Positions 22,628 to 31,511 are shown, counted from the stretch's first letter. The stretch: 31,598 nucleotides of DNA from an uncultured Collinsella sp. (GCA_902494085.1 CABURU010000013.1:1-31598); one strand, 5' to 3'. Notes: generated from the sequence alone by a model not told the origin. Numbers and translations: made by a program.

Positions 22628-23550
22628 TCGGCCGTCATCCTCCTTGCCAGTTGCTTGCCCACAATGCGGGCGATTACGTTAAACAGCAGCACGCAAATCA
22701 TCAGCAGTGCAGCGGTGCCCCAGACGATCTGCTGGGCCTCGGGGCTGCCCTCGCCATAGATCTTGTAGATATGCACGGCGAGCGACTCGCCGGGGCGGAA
22801 CACGTTCCAGGCGCAGGTAGGGCTCGACAGGTTAAAGCTCAAGAAGTTCAGGCGAACCGGCGAGCTCATGCCCGAGGTAAAGAGCAGCGCCGCGGCCTCG
22901 CCAAACACGCGGCCAGCCGAAAGCACGATGCCGGTCACGATAGCGGGCATGGCCTCGGGGATCAGGATGTGCAGCGTGGCCTCCCAGCGGGTGAGGCCCA
23001 TAGCCAGGCACGCATCGCGCTGGGCCTGCGGCACGTCCTCGAGCGCCTGTTGGATCACGCGCACCAGGATGGAGATGTTGAACATGGTGAGCGCGACAGC
23101 GCCGGAGATGATGGAGTACTTCCAGCCCAGCTGCACCGAGAACACCAGAAAACCGAACATGCCGACGACGATGGAAGGCAGCGAGGACAAGGTCTCGATA
23201 GCGGTGGAGGCGATGTCGCGGATAGGGCCGTTCGGCGCGTACTCAACCAGGAAGACCGCCCCGCCAAGGCTGATGGGCACCGAGATGATCAGGGTGATCA
23301 GCAGCAGGTAGAACGAGTCGAACAGCTGGTAGAGCACGCCGCCCTGCGTTCCGTTGGCGCGCGACGGCTCCGTGAGAAAGCCCGGCTGGAACAGCGTCGA
23401 GATGCCCTCGAACAGGATATAGGCCACCATGGAGACGACGATGAGCATGACGATGGCGACGATCGCCGTCAACACGCCCGTGGCGAAGCGGTCCTGCTTT
23501 TGGACACGCCCGAGCCTCGCCTCGTCGATATGGATGCGCGTGCTAGCCAC
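22624..23550 (-). CDS. pstA: Phosphate ABC transporter permease PstA
   Basis: A 308-residue membrane permease with about six transmembrane helices. The coupling motif for the ATPase is in the cytosolic loop around RDACLAMGLTRWEATLHILIPEA (residues about 186-208). A 70-residue periplasmic-type loop follows the first helix. It starts with GTG at 23550, overlapping the last 8 bp of pstC, and its stop overlaps the start of pstB. These overlaps show tight translational coupling within pstSCAB. It pairs with PstC to form the channel. Confidence 0.95.
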   Translation of the reverse strand: MASTRIHIDEARLGRVQKQDRFATGVLTAIVAIVMLIVVSMVAYILFEGISTLFQPGFLTEPSRANGTQGGVLYQLFDSFYLLLITLIISVPISLGGAVFLVEYAPNGPIRDIASTAIETLSSLPSIVVGMFGFLVFSVQLGWKYSIISGAVALTMFNISILVRVIQQALEDVPQAQRDACLAMGLTRWEATLHILIPEAMPAIVTGIVLSAGRVFGEAAALLFTSGMSSPVRLNFLSFNLSSPTCAWNVFRPGESLAVHIYKIYGEGSPEAQQIVWGTAALLMICVLLFNVIARIVGKQLARRMTAE

Positions 23551-24451
23551 GAGCCTTCGCCCCCTTGCGGCCGATAAGGTGGATGATCAGGATGAAGATG
23601 AGGCTCATGCCCATCAGCAGCAGACCGAGCGCCCACAGAACATCGTCCTGGGCCGAACCCTCGGCATAGACCGCCATAGACGTGGTGAGCGTGGTGGTGA
23701 TGGTCGAGGCCGGCGACAGCAGCGACGTCGGCATGGCCTCGATGCCGCCGATAACCATGCGCACGGCGAGCGTCTCGCCAAAGGCGCGGGTCATGCCAAG
23801 GATGACCGCGGTCATGAGCGAAGGCATGGCGCTCTTGAGCACCACGTGCCAGATGGTCTGCCAGCGGGTATAGCCCAGCGCGAGCGAGCCCTGGCGGTAG
23901 CTGTCGGGCACGGCGCGCAGGCCATCGACCGAAAGCGTGGTCATCGTAGGCAGGATCATAACGGCCAGCACGATGGCGCCGGGCAGGATACCCAGGCCCG
24001 TGCTCACGTGGAAAACGCTCTTCATGAGGCCGACGACCACGTGAAAACCGATGAGGCCAAAGACGACCGAGGGAATACCGGTCAAAAGCTCAATAAGCGG
24101 CTGAAAGATCTTAGAGCCAAACTTAGGCTGGATCTCGACCGCGAAGATGGAAGAGCCGATGGCGATGGGCAGCGCGATGAGCGTGGAGAGCACCATGACC
24201 GCAAACGAGGTGACGATCAGGGGCAGGGCGCCGGTGTAGGGCAGCCCGCTTTCGGCCGTGTTGGCCAGGTCCCACTTGGTGCCGGTGAAGAACTCAACGA
24301 CCGAAACGCCGTCCTTGACAAAAGCCGAGAGACCCTTTTGGGCGACCATAAAGATGAGTGCGGCAACGACAAGCGTCACGAGCGCTACGCACGCACCCGT
24401 GACGCCCAGGCCCACGTTCTCAAGGTCGCGCTTTGGCAGCTGTTTTGCCAT
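23543..24451 (-). CDS. pstC: Phosphate ABC transporter permease PstC
   Basis: A 302-residue membrane permease with about six helices, partner of PstA. Characteristic stretches are IELLTGIPSVVFGLIG (a family motif after the third helix), and the coupling loop with SLALGYTRWQTIWHVVLKSA. GGAAAGG lies about 8 nt before the ATG at 24451, and the gene begins 25 bp after the pstS stop. Its end overlaps the pstA start. Confidence 0.95.
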   Translation of the reverse strand: MAKQLPKRDLENVGLGVTGACVALVTLVVAALIFMVAQKGLSAFVKDGVSVVEFFTGTKWDLANTAESGLPYTGALPLIVTSFAVMVLSTLIALPIAIGSSIFAVEIQPKFGSKIFQPLIELLTGIPSVVFGLIGFHVVVGLMKSVFHVSTGLGILPGAIVLAVMILPTMTTLSVDGLRAVPDSYRQGSLALGYTRWQTIWHVVLKSAMPSLMTAVILGMTRAFGETLAVRMVIGGIEAMPTSLLSPASTITTTLTTSMAVYAEGSAQDDVLWALGLLLMGMSLIFILIIHLIGRKGAKARG

Positions 24452-24476
24452 TGCAAACCTTTCCGGGGGCGATTAC

Positions 24477-25415
24477 CTATTTAGCGGAGACCTTGCCGCT
24501 GGCGTCCTTGACGACCTTCATGGCAGAGACGGGGATAAAGCCCTGCTCCTCGACAAGTTTGCCCTGGACGTCGTCGGAAAGCATAAAGTCCAGGAAGGCC
24601 TTGGTGGCCTCGTCGGCGTCCTTGGCGCAGTACATGTGCTCGGTAGCCCAGATCTTAAAGGAGTCGTCGGTGACGTTTGCGCTCTTGGGCTCCACGCCCT
24701 CGACCTTGATGGCGTTGAACTTGGAGTCATCGAAGTGCGAGAAGTCCAGGTAGGAGATGGCGTTGTCGGTGCTGCCCATCTGAGTCTGGACATCGCCGGA
24801 CTTGTCGAGCTCGGCGTCGCCCTTAAAGTCGACGGCCTCGTCGCCAAAGACGGCGGCCTCGAAGGTAGCGCGGGTGCCGGAGCCGGCCTTGCGGTTGAGG
24901 ACGACGATGGTGGCGTCGTCGCCGCCGACCTCCTTCCAGTTGGTGATCTGGCCGGAGAAGATGCCCTTGAGCTGCTCGAGGGACAGGTCGTCGACCTTCA
25001 CGTTCTTGGAAACGACGGGGCCCATGCCCACGACGGCGACCTCGTGGTCGACGAGGTTCTTGACCTGGTCGGCCTCGAGCTTGGTCTCGGCGAAGACGTC
25101 GGAGTTACCGATGGTGACGGTGCCGGCGGCGACAGCGGTCAGGCCCTTGCCCGAACCGTTGCCCGAGCCGGAGACGGAGACGTCCGGGTTGGCATCCATG
25201 AACTTCTCGGCAGCGGCCTCGACGAGAGCCTGGAACGAGGAGGCACCGTCGTAGGTCACCTCGCCGGAGACGGACTCGGCAGCAGCGGCGCTACCCTTGT
25301 CAGCGGCGCTGGGAGCGCCTGCGCCACCGCAACCAACGAGACCGAGGCCGACGATGCTGGCAAGACCACCAGCGAGGCCGAGGAACTGACGACGAGAATA
25401 AGCCTGATCGAGCAT
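24477..25415 (-). CDS. pstS: Phosphate-binding lipoprotein PstS
   Basis: The 312-residue extracytoplasmic phosphate receptor. The N-terminus has a twin-arginine-like SRRQFLG (7-13), a hydrophobic stretch and the lipobox LVGC with Cys29 as lipid anchor. Phosphate-binding loops expected for the family are seen: GASSF near the start of the mature part, GSGNGSGKGL, and KAGSGTRATFE. ATG 25415 is chosen because AAAGGA lies 5 nt upstream and places the signal peptide correctly; upstream in-frame ATGs lack such sites. The 5' region (25416-25618) contains a short GC hairpin (25441-25457) and a possible PHO-box-like repeat. First gene of pstSCAB. Confidence 0.95.
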   Translation of the reverse strand: MLDQAYSRRQFLGLAGGLASIVGLGLVGCGGAGAPSAADKGSAAAAESVSGEVTYDGASSFQALVEAAAEKFMDANPDVSVSGSGNGSGKGLTAVAAGTVTIGNSDVFAETKLEADQVKNLVDHEVAVVGMGPVVSKNVKVDDLSLEQLKGIFSGQITNWKEVGGDDATIVVLNRKAGSGTRATFEAAVFGDEAVDFKGDAELDKSGDVQTQMGSTDNAISYLDFSHFDDSKFNAIKVEGVEPKSANVTDDSFKIWATEHMYCAKDADEATKAFLDFMLSDDVQGKLVEEQGFIPVSAMKVVKDASGKVSAK

Positions 25416-25557
25416 GATCTTCCTTTCATACATGCGACTCGCGGGCACCCCGCCCGCTTTGCTGTTTGGAAAGATACGGCCCCGACCGGGCAGCGCCCGC
25501 GCCAACTGCGGTTTCTTACGGGCATCTGATAGACCCTTACCGCAAGCGCGGCTCGGC

Positions 25558-25585
25558 TTTACAAACGAATAACAAATTCACCACC
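25558..25585. promoter_or_regulatory. Candidate PHO-box-like direct repeats upstream of pstS
   Basis: TTTACA (25558-25563), ATAACA (25569-25574) and ACCACC (25580-25585) are spaced 11 bp apart on the plus strand, about 145 bp upstream of the pstS start. The first two resemble the TTAACA-N5-TTAACA boxes bound by PhoP in Bacillus. They are on the strand opposite pstS and the third copy is weak, so this is only suggestive. Confidence 0.3.
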
Positions 25586-25618
25586 AAGCATGATCCGCCT
25601 TTTACACCAATAAAAACA

Positions 25619-25687
25619 AAGTTGCGGTGAAATAGTTCCTGTTTGGCCATCAAATGGCCCATTCTAGGAACTATTCCACCGCAACTT
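25619..25687 (-). repeat. TTGCGGTGGAATAG-type palindrome, copy 1 (terminator-like)
   Basis: Arms 25619-25640 and 25666-25687 pair over 22 bp with one mismatch; the core is AAGTTGCGGTG, one base, AATAGTTCCT. An inner hairpin, GGCCAT-CAA-ATGGCC (25645-25659), caps it. On the minus strand TTTGTTTTT follows, so it can terminate the peptidase gene that ends at 25709. The sibling copy is at 28895-28957. Confidence 0.8.
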
Positions 25688-25708
25688 AGATTGGGAAACC
25701 GCGTAACC

Positions 25709-27145
25709 TTAAAGTTCGAGTTCGTTGAGGCGCAGGATTGCCACGATATAAATCTTGAGCGCTTGCTTGAGCTGCTCTTCGTTGGCGCACTCGTTGGGGC
25801 CGTGCATCTGGCCGCCCCACGCGGGCAGCTCAAGGCCGGTCTCCTCGGGGCCAAACGAGACGGCGCGGGCAAAGTTGCGCGCATACGTGCCGCCGCCCAT
25901 GGCAAAAGGTTCGGCATGCTTACCCGTAAACTCGTTATAGGTATCAATCAGCGCCTTCACGGCCGGATCGTCGGCAGAGACCGAGAACGGCACCTTTGCA
26001 CGACCCACACGGTACGTCACGCCAAAGCGCCCCACGAGCGGTTCGAGTTGCTCGCAGATGGTATCGGCACTCGTGCTATCGGGGAAGCGCACGTCAATGA
26101 CCTGCTCGATGTGGCCATCCGCCACACGGATGACGCCGGGATTGCAGGTGAGCGGGCCAAACGCGGGGCTCGCCGCGTCGATACCCAGGCCGCGACCATA
26201 GGCGTCCGCATGCACAAAGGCCAGAAACTTGACAAACTCGTGCTCGGCAGGCGTCAGCAGGCGCTCGTCACGGGCACCAAACGCGTCCTCGGCCTCGCGC
26301 AGATACGCCACGATGAGGCCGACGGCATTGATCGTTCCCTCGGGCATCGAGGCGTGACCGCCAATACCGTGGGCAAAAATCTGCGCATGCCCGTTATCGA
26401 GCGTCGTGATCTCCAGGCGGTCGGCGTTCTCGACCGGTGCCGGCAGCTCATCGGCGGCAATCGCGAGTTCGCAGATAGACTGCGACGGAATGGCGTTGCT
26501 CGCCTCGGCACCGCTCCAGGACACAATACGGCCGCCGTCGATCTTGGGGCTCACAAACGTCGCCCCAAACTGGCCCTTCTCGGCATTGCAAACCGGGAAC
26601 TCGGCATCGGGCGTAAACAGAAAGTCGGGGTCTGCGTGGTTCTCCAGATAATGGTGAACGTCGGACATGCCCACTTCCTCATCGCAGCCCAGCAGCGCGC
26701 GGAAGGTATAGCGCGGCACAATGCCGTGCTTGAGCAGGTAGGCGCCGGCGTAGAGCGACAACACCGCCGGACCCTTGTCGTCGATCACGCCGCGGCCGAG
26801 CAGCCAGCCCTCGCGACGCTCCATCGCAAACGGGTCGGTGTTCCAACCAGGACCGGCGGGCACCACGTCCACATGGCAGATAGTCGCGAGCTGCTTATCG
26901 CCGCGGCCCGGGATATCGGCAATGCCCACATAGCCCTCGTCATCGCTCGTCTGGTAGCCGAGCTTTTGCGCAATGCCGAGTGCGCAATCGAGCGCATCAC
27001 GGACCGGGCGGCCAAACGGCGCACCGGGCTCCGCATCGGCAGCAACGGCCACGGACGGATAGCTCACCAGCTGCTCGATATCGGCGACGACATCTTCCCA
27101 GACCTCGTCGACATACTCGGCAACGCTCTGCTCCACCTGATTCAT
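25709..27145 (-). CDS. M20 family dipeptidase (PepV/Sapep type)
   Basis: A 478-residue cytosolic zinc dipeptidase resembling PepV and Sapep. The metal ligands are readable: H91 and D93 (CHVDVVP), D122 (GRGVIDDKGP), E156/E157 (GCDEEVG), D180 (TPDAEFPV) and a late His in AWGGQMHGPNE. The stretch from about 190 to 400 is the large lid domain typical of this group. ATG 27145 is chosen because AAGGAGG lies 7 nt upstream; a longer frame to 27190 would run through the intercistronic hairpin. It probably cleaves dipeptides for amino-acid supply. It follows a HAD gene on the same strand and ends at the palindrome at 25619. Confidence 0.93.
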   Translation of the reverse strand: MNQVEQSVAEYVDEVWEDVVADIEQLVSYPSVAVAADAEPGAPFGRPVRDALDCALGIAQKLGYQTSDDEGYVGIADIPGRGDKQLATICHVDVVPAGPGWNTDPFAMERREGWLLGRGVIDDKGPAVLSLYAGAYLLKHGIVPRYTFRALLGCDEEVGMSDVHHYLENHADPDFLFTPDAEFPVCNAEKGQFGATFVSPKIDGGRIVSWSGAEASNAIPSQSICELAIAADELPAPVENADRLEITTLDNGHAQIFAHGIGGHASMPEGTINAVGLIVAYLREAEDAFGARDERLLTPAEHEFVKFLAFVHADAYGRGLGIDAASPAFGPLTCNPGVIRVADGHIEQVIDVRFPDSTSADTICEQLEPLVGRFGVTYRVGRAKVPFSVSADDPAVKALIDTYNEFTGKHAEPFAMGGGTYARNFARAVSFGPEETGLELPAWGGQMHGPNECANEEQLKQALKIYIVAILRLNELEL

Positions 27146-27163
27146 GGACGACCTCCTTACCAA

Positions 27164-27189
27164 TGAGGGGCGGGCACGCCCGCCCCTCA
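27164..27189. other. 12-bp perfect intercistronic palindrome
   Basis: TGAGGGGCGGGC-AC-GCCCGCCCCTCA is a perfect inverted repeat between the HAD gene stop (27200) and the dipeptidase start (27145), both minus strand. There is no T-run. It may protect or separate the two messages. Confidence 0.6.
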
Positions 27190-27199
27190 CATCACGTCA

Positions 27200-27862
27200 T
27201 TAGATAGCGAAAAGTTTAGCAAGCTCGGCCACCGAGTGCACCACCGCATCGGCACCCGCCGCCTCGTGCTCGCCCGGCGCCGCCGCGCCCGAATAGATGC
27301 CGATGCACGGCACGCCCATCGCGTGCGCGCCCTCCACATCGTTAAAGCGGTCGCCAATCATCACGGCCTCGTCCGCGGTCGCACCCAGGGCCGCCAGGGC
27401 ATCGCGGACCGAATCGGCCTTGGTCTCGCGCCCCTGCGGCGGATTCATGCCAATCACCGCCTCAAACTGAGAAAGCCCGAGCTCACGCACCATGTCGATG
27501 CACTTTGCCTCCATGCGCGACGTCGCCACGGCCATACGCTTACCCTGGGCGGCCAACCCATTCAGTAACTCGGGGACCCCGTCGAAAACGGGATACTCCT
27601 CCGGTCCCAGCTCATCAAAAAAAGCGCGGTACTCGTCGGCCACCACAAGCGACTTCTCGCGGGAAAAGCCGTAAAAGTCGTGAAAGCTCTTCCACAGGGG
27701 CGGCCCGATCATGCGACGCAGGTCACCCATCTGCGCCTCCGAAAACCCGCGCGCAGCCAGCGTCTTGCGCGTCGAGGTCATCACCGCCCGGCCCGTATCG
27801 GCCACCGTGCCATCGAAATCAAACAACACGACCGGCCGCCTGTATATCTCCAACGCCTCCAT
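27200..27862 (-). CDS. HAD-IA family phosphatase (phosphoglycolate phosphatase-like)
   Basis: A 220-residue HAD hydrolase with the small helical cap of the PGPase/beta-phosphoglucomutase group. Motif I is LFDFDGTVADTG, motif II the Thr/Ser of VATSRME, motif III a Lys in GRETKADSV, and motif IV MIGDRFNDVEGA. The ATG at 27862 is preferred, with AGAGGA 6 nt upstream; ATG 27868, two codons earlier, and 27895 are possible. Substrate is unknown (phosphoglycolate, sugar phosphate or pyrophosphate). It lies upstream of the dipeptidase gene (54-bp gap) and is divergent from the DegV gene. Confidence 0.9.
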   Translation of the reverse strand: MEALEIYRRPVVLFDFDGTVADTGRAVMTSTRKTLAARGFSEAQMGDLRRMIGPPLWKSFHDFYGFSREKSLVVADEYRAFFDELGPEEYPVFDGVPELLNGLAAQGKRMAVATSRMEAKCIDMVRELGLSQFEAVIGMNPPQGRETKADSVRDALAALGATADEAVMIGDRFNDVEGAHAMGVPCIGIYSGAAAPGEHEAAGADAVVHSVAELAKLFAI

Positions 27863-27956
27863 CGGCATTCCTCTTCCCCAGTTGACGATTTCCACACCGA
27901 CACTTCAAACTGTTGACTATTCAACAATTTAACCTAGCAATGTAGAGCAACTCCAC

Positions 27957-27962
27957 TATACT
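27957..27962 (+). promoter_or_regulatory. Candidate -10 of the degV-type gene
   Basis: TATACT lies 57 bp before ATG 28019 in an AT-rich divergent region (27900-27962). The -35 region (CTAGCA, 17 bp upstream) matches poorly. The dyad GTTGA-CTAT-TCAAC at 27912-27925 may be a binding site for either divergent gene. Confidence 0.3.
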
Positions 27963-28018
27963 TGTCGCACTTTGCTCTCAGAAGGCGGCGCCGTCGCGCC
28001 CCAACGAAAGGTGCAATT

Positions 28019-28879
28019 ATGTCTTTTGCCATCATAACCGACTCCACGTCGGACATCTTCCCCACCCGCGCCCAAGAGCTCGGCATTTACGTGATTCCGC
28101 TGCATGTGATTATCGAAGGCGAGGACCTGCTCGACCAGGTGCAGATCACCGCCGAGGAGTACGTCGCCCGCATGGCAGGCTCCGAGCAGCTACCGCACAC
28201 CTCGCAGCCGAGCGCCGGTGAGTTCAAGGAGCTCTTCGATCGCGTGCGCGCCGACGGCCACGACAGCGCCATCTTTATCTCGCTGTGCAGTGAGTGGTCT
28301 GCCTGCTACGCCAACGCGTGCCAGGTTGCCGATACCCACGAGCTCGACGTGCGCTGCATCGATTCGCGCACCGGCTCGGGCGCCGAGGGCCTGCTGGTGG
28401 AGTACGCGCTCGCCATGCGCGAGGACGGCCGCAGCCTGGACGAGACCGAGGCGCAGATCCGCACGACGCTGTCCGACGCCCACCTGCTGCTGATTCCCCG
28501 CACGCTCGAAAACCTCGTTAAGAACGGCCGCGCACCTAAACTCGCCGGCCAGCTCACGCAAATGCTCAACATTCGTCTGGCCGTTTCGCCTGAGTGGCAG
28601 TCAGGCGAGATCAAGGCCATCAAGAAGGGCCGCGGCGCCAAGCGCATCGTCGCGAACACCATGGCCGACTGCCTCGCATTTTTGGCTGAACACCCGGGTT
28701 CAAGTGTACGCGTGCTCACGACCGGCGCCGCCGAGGAGCAAGAGCTCGTCAACCAGGCGCTCGCGGGCCAGGACTACGTAGACGCCGGCACCGGCCCCAT
28801 CGGCTGCACCATCGCGACCCACGTAGGCGTCGACGCCATCGCCATCAGCTACTGCCCCCGCTACCAGCCCATTCACTAG
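28019..28879 (+). CDS. DegV family fatty-acid-binding protein
   Basis: A 286-residue protein of the DegV/FakB family, which in Firmicutes binds a fatty acid and presents it to FakA kinase. It begins IITDSTSDI, has the conserved TSQPSAGEF (around 60-68), CSEWSACYANA and IDSRTGSGAEGLLV in the middle, and GPIGCTIATHVGVDAI at the C-terminus, near where the fatty-acid carboxylate is held. ATG 28019 is preferred (AAAGG upstream; the longer frame begins with an Arg-rich run). No FakA kinase gene is in the window. It is transcribed alone and closed by palindromes at 28895 and 28976. Confidence 0.93.
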   Translation: MSFAIITDSTSDIFPTRAQELGIYVIPLHVIIEGEDLLDQVQITAEEYVARMAGSEQLPHTSQPSAGEFKELFDRVRADGHDSAIFISLCSEWSACYANACQVADTHELDVRCIDSRTGSGAEGLLVEYALAMREDGRSLDETEAQIRTTLSDAHLLLIPRTLENLVKNGRAPKLAGQLTQMLNIRLAVSPEWQSGEIKAIKKGRGAKRIVANTMADCLAFLAEHPGSSVRVLTTGAAEEQELVNQALAGQDYVDAGTGPIGCTIATHVGVDAIAISYCPRYQPIH

Positions 28880-28894
28880 GGGCACCTTTACCAC

Positions 28895-28957
28895 TTGCGG
28901 TGGAATAGGGACTGTTTTTGGCTTATCAGCCGCAAATCAATCCCTATTCCACCGCAA
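28895..28957. repeat. TTGCGGTGGAATAG-type palindrome, copy 2
   Basis: TTGCGGTGGAATAGGGA (28895-28911) pairs perfectly with TCCCTATTCCACCGCAA (28941-28957). An inner hairpin, GGCT-TATC-AGCC (28920-28931), sits in the loop, as in the copy at 25619. Both outer flanks resemble copy 1 (CCGCAACTTAG). It starts 16 bp after the DegV gene stop. Confidence 0.8.
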
Positions 28958-28975
28958 CTTAGAAGCAGTTCATTT

Positions 28976-29035
28976 GGGACGGGGCTAAAAAGACTGATAT
29001 CAAACGTTTCAGACCAGTCTTTTTAGCCCCGTCCC
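28976..29035. terminator. 21-bp perfect palindrome between convergent genes
   Basis: Positions 28976-28996 and 29015-29035 pair perfectly over 21 bp (core GGGACGGGGCTAAAAAG), loop 18 nt, followed by ATTTTAG on the plus strand. It lies 12 bp past the stop of the LOG gene and 97 bp past the DegV stop. The T-rich right arm suits termination in either direction. The GGGACGGGGC end recalls other GGGAC-bounded repeats in the window. Confidence 0.75.
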
Positions 29036-29047
29036 ATTTTAGCTACT

Positions 29048-29806
29048 CTACATCAGCCCGCTCAGGGCGATGTCGACGGCCTCGTTGAGGTCGTCGGTGA
29101 TGTGCACCAGCTCCGGATCGAGCGGGCTGATCATACCGGCGTCCATCACCGGACCGTTAAGCCAGTCGAATAGGCCCTGCCAGTACTCGCTGCCTACCAG
29201 CACAAGCGGCATGCGCTTGACCTTGTGCGTTTGCACCAGCGTGAGCACCTCAAACATCTCGTCGAGCGTGCCAAACCCGCCGGGAAACACAATAGCGCCC
29301 GAGCTGTATTTGACGAACATGGTCTTGCGCACAAAGAAGTAGCGGAAGTCCATACCGAGGTTCACGTATTTGTTGAGCCCCTGCTCGTGCGGCAGCTCAA
29401 TGCCCAAACCAACTGACTTGCCGTTGACGCTCGCCGCTCCCTTGTTGGCCGCTTCCATGATGCCGGGGCCGCCACCGGTGATAACCGCCACGCCGCGCTG
29501 GGCAATCTTACGCCCGACGGTGCGCGCCGCCTTGTAGAGCGTATCGGTCTTGGGCGTGCGGGCGCTACCGAAGATGGTCACCGCAGGTCCGAGCTCGGCA
29601 AGCGCGCCAAAGCCGTCGACAAACTCGGCCTGGATGCGCAGTACGCGCCACGGATCGGCATGCAACCAGTCGGTCGACTCCTCGGGCGCCAGCAGGTTAG
29701 CGTACGTATTGTCCTTAGGAATCATCGGGCCGCGCATGACCACGGGGCCGCGGCGGTACGTCTCGTCGTAGGAAGGCTCGCCCTCGACATTCTCGTTCTT
29801 AATCAT
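29048..29806 (-). CDS. LOG family protein (TIGR00730-type Rossmann protein)
   Basis: A 252-residue cytosolic protein of the LOG/lysine-decarboxylase-like family, members of which release free base from nucleoside 5'-monophosphates. Both hallmark motifs are present: GGGPGIMEAANKGA (around 136-149) and PGGFGTLDEMFE (around 199-210). The first 80 residues are an extension beyond the minimal fold, seen in the larger bacterial LOG proteins. ATG 29806 has TAGGAG upstream; the longer frame to 29878 would include a terminator hairpin. It lies downstream of tgt but a terminator intervenes, leaving little room for a promoter. Confidence 0.92.
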   Translation of the reverse strand: MIKNENVEGEPSYDETYRRGPVVMRGPMIPKDNTYANLLAPEESTDWLHADPWRVLRIQAEFVDGFGALAELGPAVTIFGSARTPKTDTLYKAARTVGRKIAQRGVAVITGGGPGIMEAANKGAASVNGKSVGLGIELPHEQGLNKYVNLGMDFRYFFVRKTMFVKYSSGAIVFPGGFGTLDEMFEVLTLVQTHKVKRMPLVLVGSEYWQGLFDWLNGPVMDAGMISPLDPELVHITDDLNEAVDIALSGLM

Positions 29807-29821
29807 GGGTACTCCTATCGA

Positions 29822-29870
29822 GAAAAAGAAAAACGGGCGGGGTCGACGCCATGCGCCAAACACCCGCCCG
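29822..29870 (-). terminator. Terminator between tgt and the LOG gene
   Basis: On the minus strand CGGGCGGG (29863-29870) pairs with CCCGCCCG (29834-29841) and is followed by GTTTTTCTTTTTCT (complement of 29821-29834). It ends only about 15 bp before the LOG ATG, so LOG transcripts either pass through it (attenuation) or start in the few bases after it. Confidence 0.8.
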
Positions 29871-29934
29871 AACATCAACTATTCGGTATGGTACCCACGA
29901 TGTATCAAGTGCTTGCAAGCTATCGGTTAGCGGT

Positions 29935-29980
29935 CGCGCAACCGACGCCGGCGAATGCGATGCCCGGCGACGGCTGCGCG
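29935..29980 (-). other. 17-bp hairpin in the tgt-LOG intergenic region
   Basis: Positions 29935-29951 and 29964-29980 pair over 17 bp, with one G-U wobble and one mismatch when read as minus-strand RNA, and a 12-nt loop. It lies in the 233-bp gap 29807-30039, upstream of the terminator. No known riboswitch was recognised. It may be a structured leader of the LOG gene or the tgt 3' end. Confidence 0.5.
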
Positions 29981-30039
29981 CGGTCGATTGGCACGCGGTC
30001 TCGACATCGCGCGAGTGCCTGCAAGCGCCCGCGCCGCCC

Positions 30040-31179
<1,140 letters not shown>

Positions 31180-31216
31180 AAACTGGAACTCCTTGGTTGC
31201 GGTTCATACGCAAACC

Positions 31217-31222
31217 ATTATA
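31217..31222 (-). promoter_or_regulatory. Candidate -10 of the tgt promoter
   Basis: TATAAT on the minus strand, a perfect -10, lies 38 bp before the tgt ATG. No good -35 is found at 16-18 bp (TCGGTG). A start site near 31210 would give a leader of about 30 nt. Confidence 0.45.
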
Positions 31223-31285
31223 CGGGCAACCCGCAAGAAGCACCGACTCGACAGAAACTAGTGCATTAGGATCAGGTTCCCGAGC

Positions 31286-31444
31286 TAGTCGTTGGGGACG
31301 TTCTTAAACGACTGGTCGTTGGGGACGGTCTTCAGCGCCACCTTGCAAAGGAGTGTCCCAATCTGCCGGCACTTAGGGACTGTCCCCAAGTGCCGGCAAG
31401 AGTGTCCCTTTCAACTAGTCATTTAAGAACGTCCCCAACGACTA
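31286..31444. repeat. 159-nt GTCCC/TGCCGGCA-type palindromic element, copy 2
   Basis: Outer arms 31286-31316 and 31414-31444 pair over 31 positions with two mismatches (TAGTCGTTGGGGACGTTC at the left end). Nested inside, 31364-31380 and 31382-31398 form a 17-bp palindrome with one mismatch (TGCCGGCACTTAGGGAC). TCGTTGGGGACG also occurs twice directly (31289, 31315). The inner part shares GGAGTGTCCC and CTGCCGGCA with the element at 18885. It lies upstream of tgt, with no gene inside. Confidence 0.75.
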
Positions 31445-31511
31445 CATCCAACAGCCAAGGGAACGCCGATGCTTTGTCAACGACAGACACTATGACCCAA
31501 TCCGAGGGCAC

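Noticed and set aside
25643..27166. 507-codon plus-strand open frame opposite the dipeptidase
   Set aside because: Shadow frame; it also runs through the palindrome at 25619 and has no domain match.
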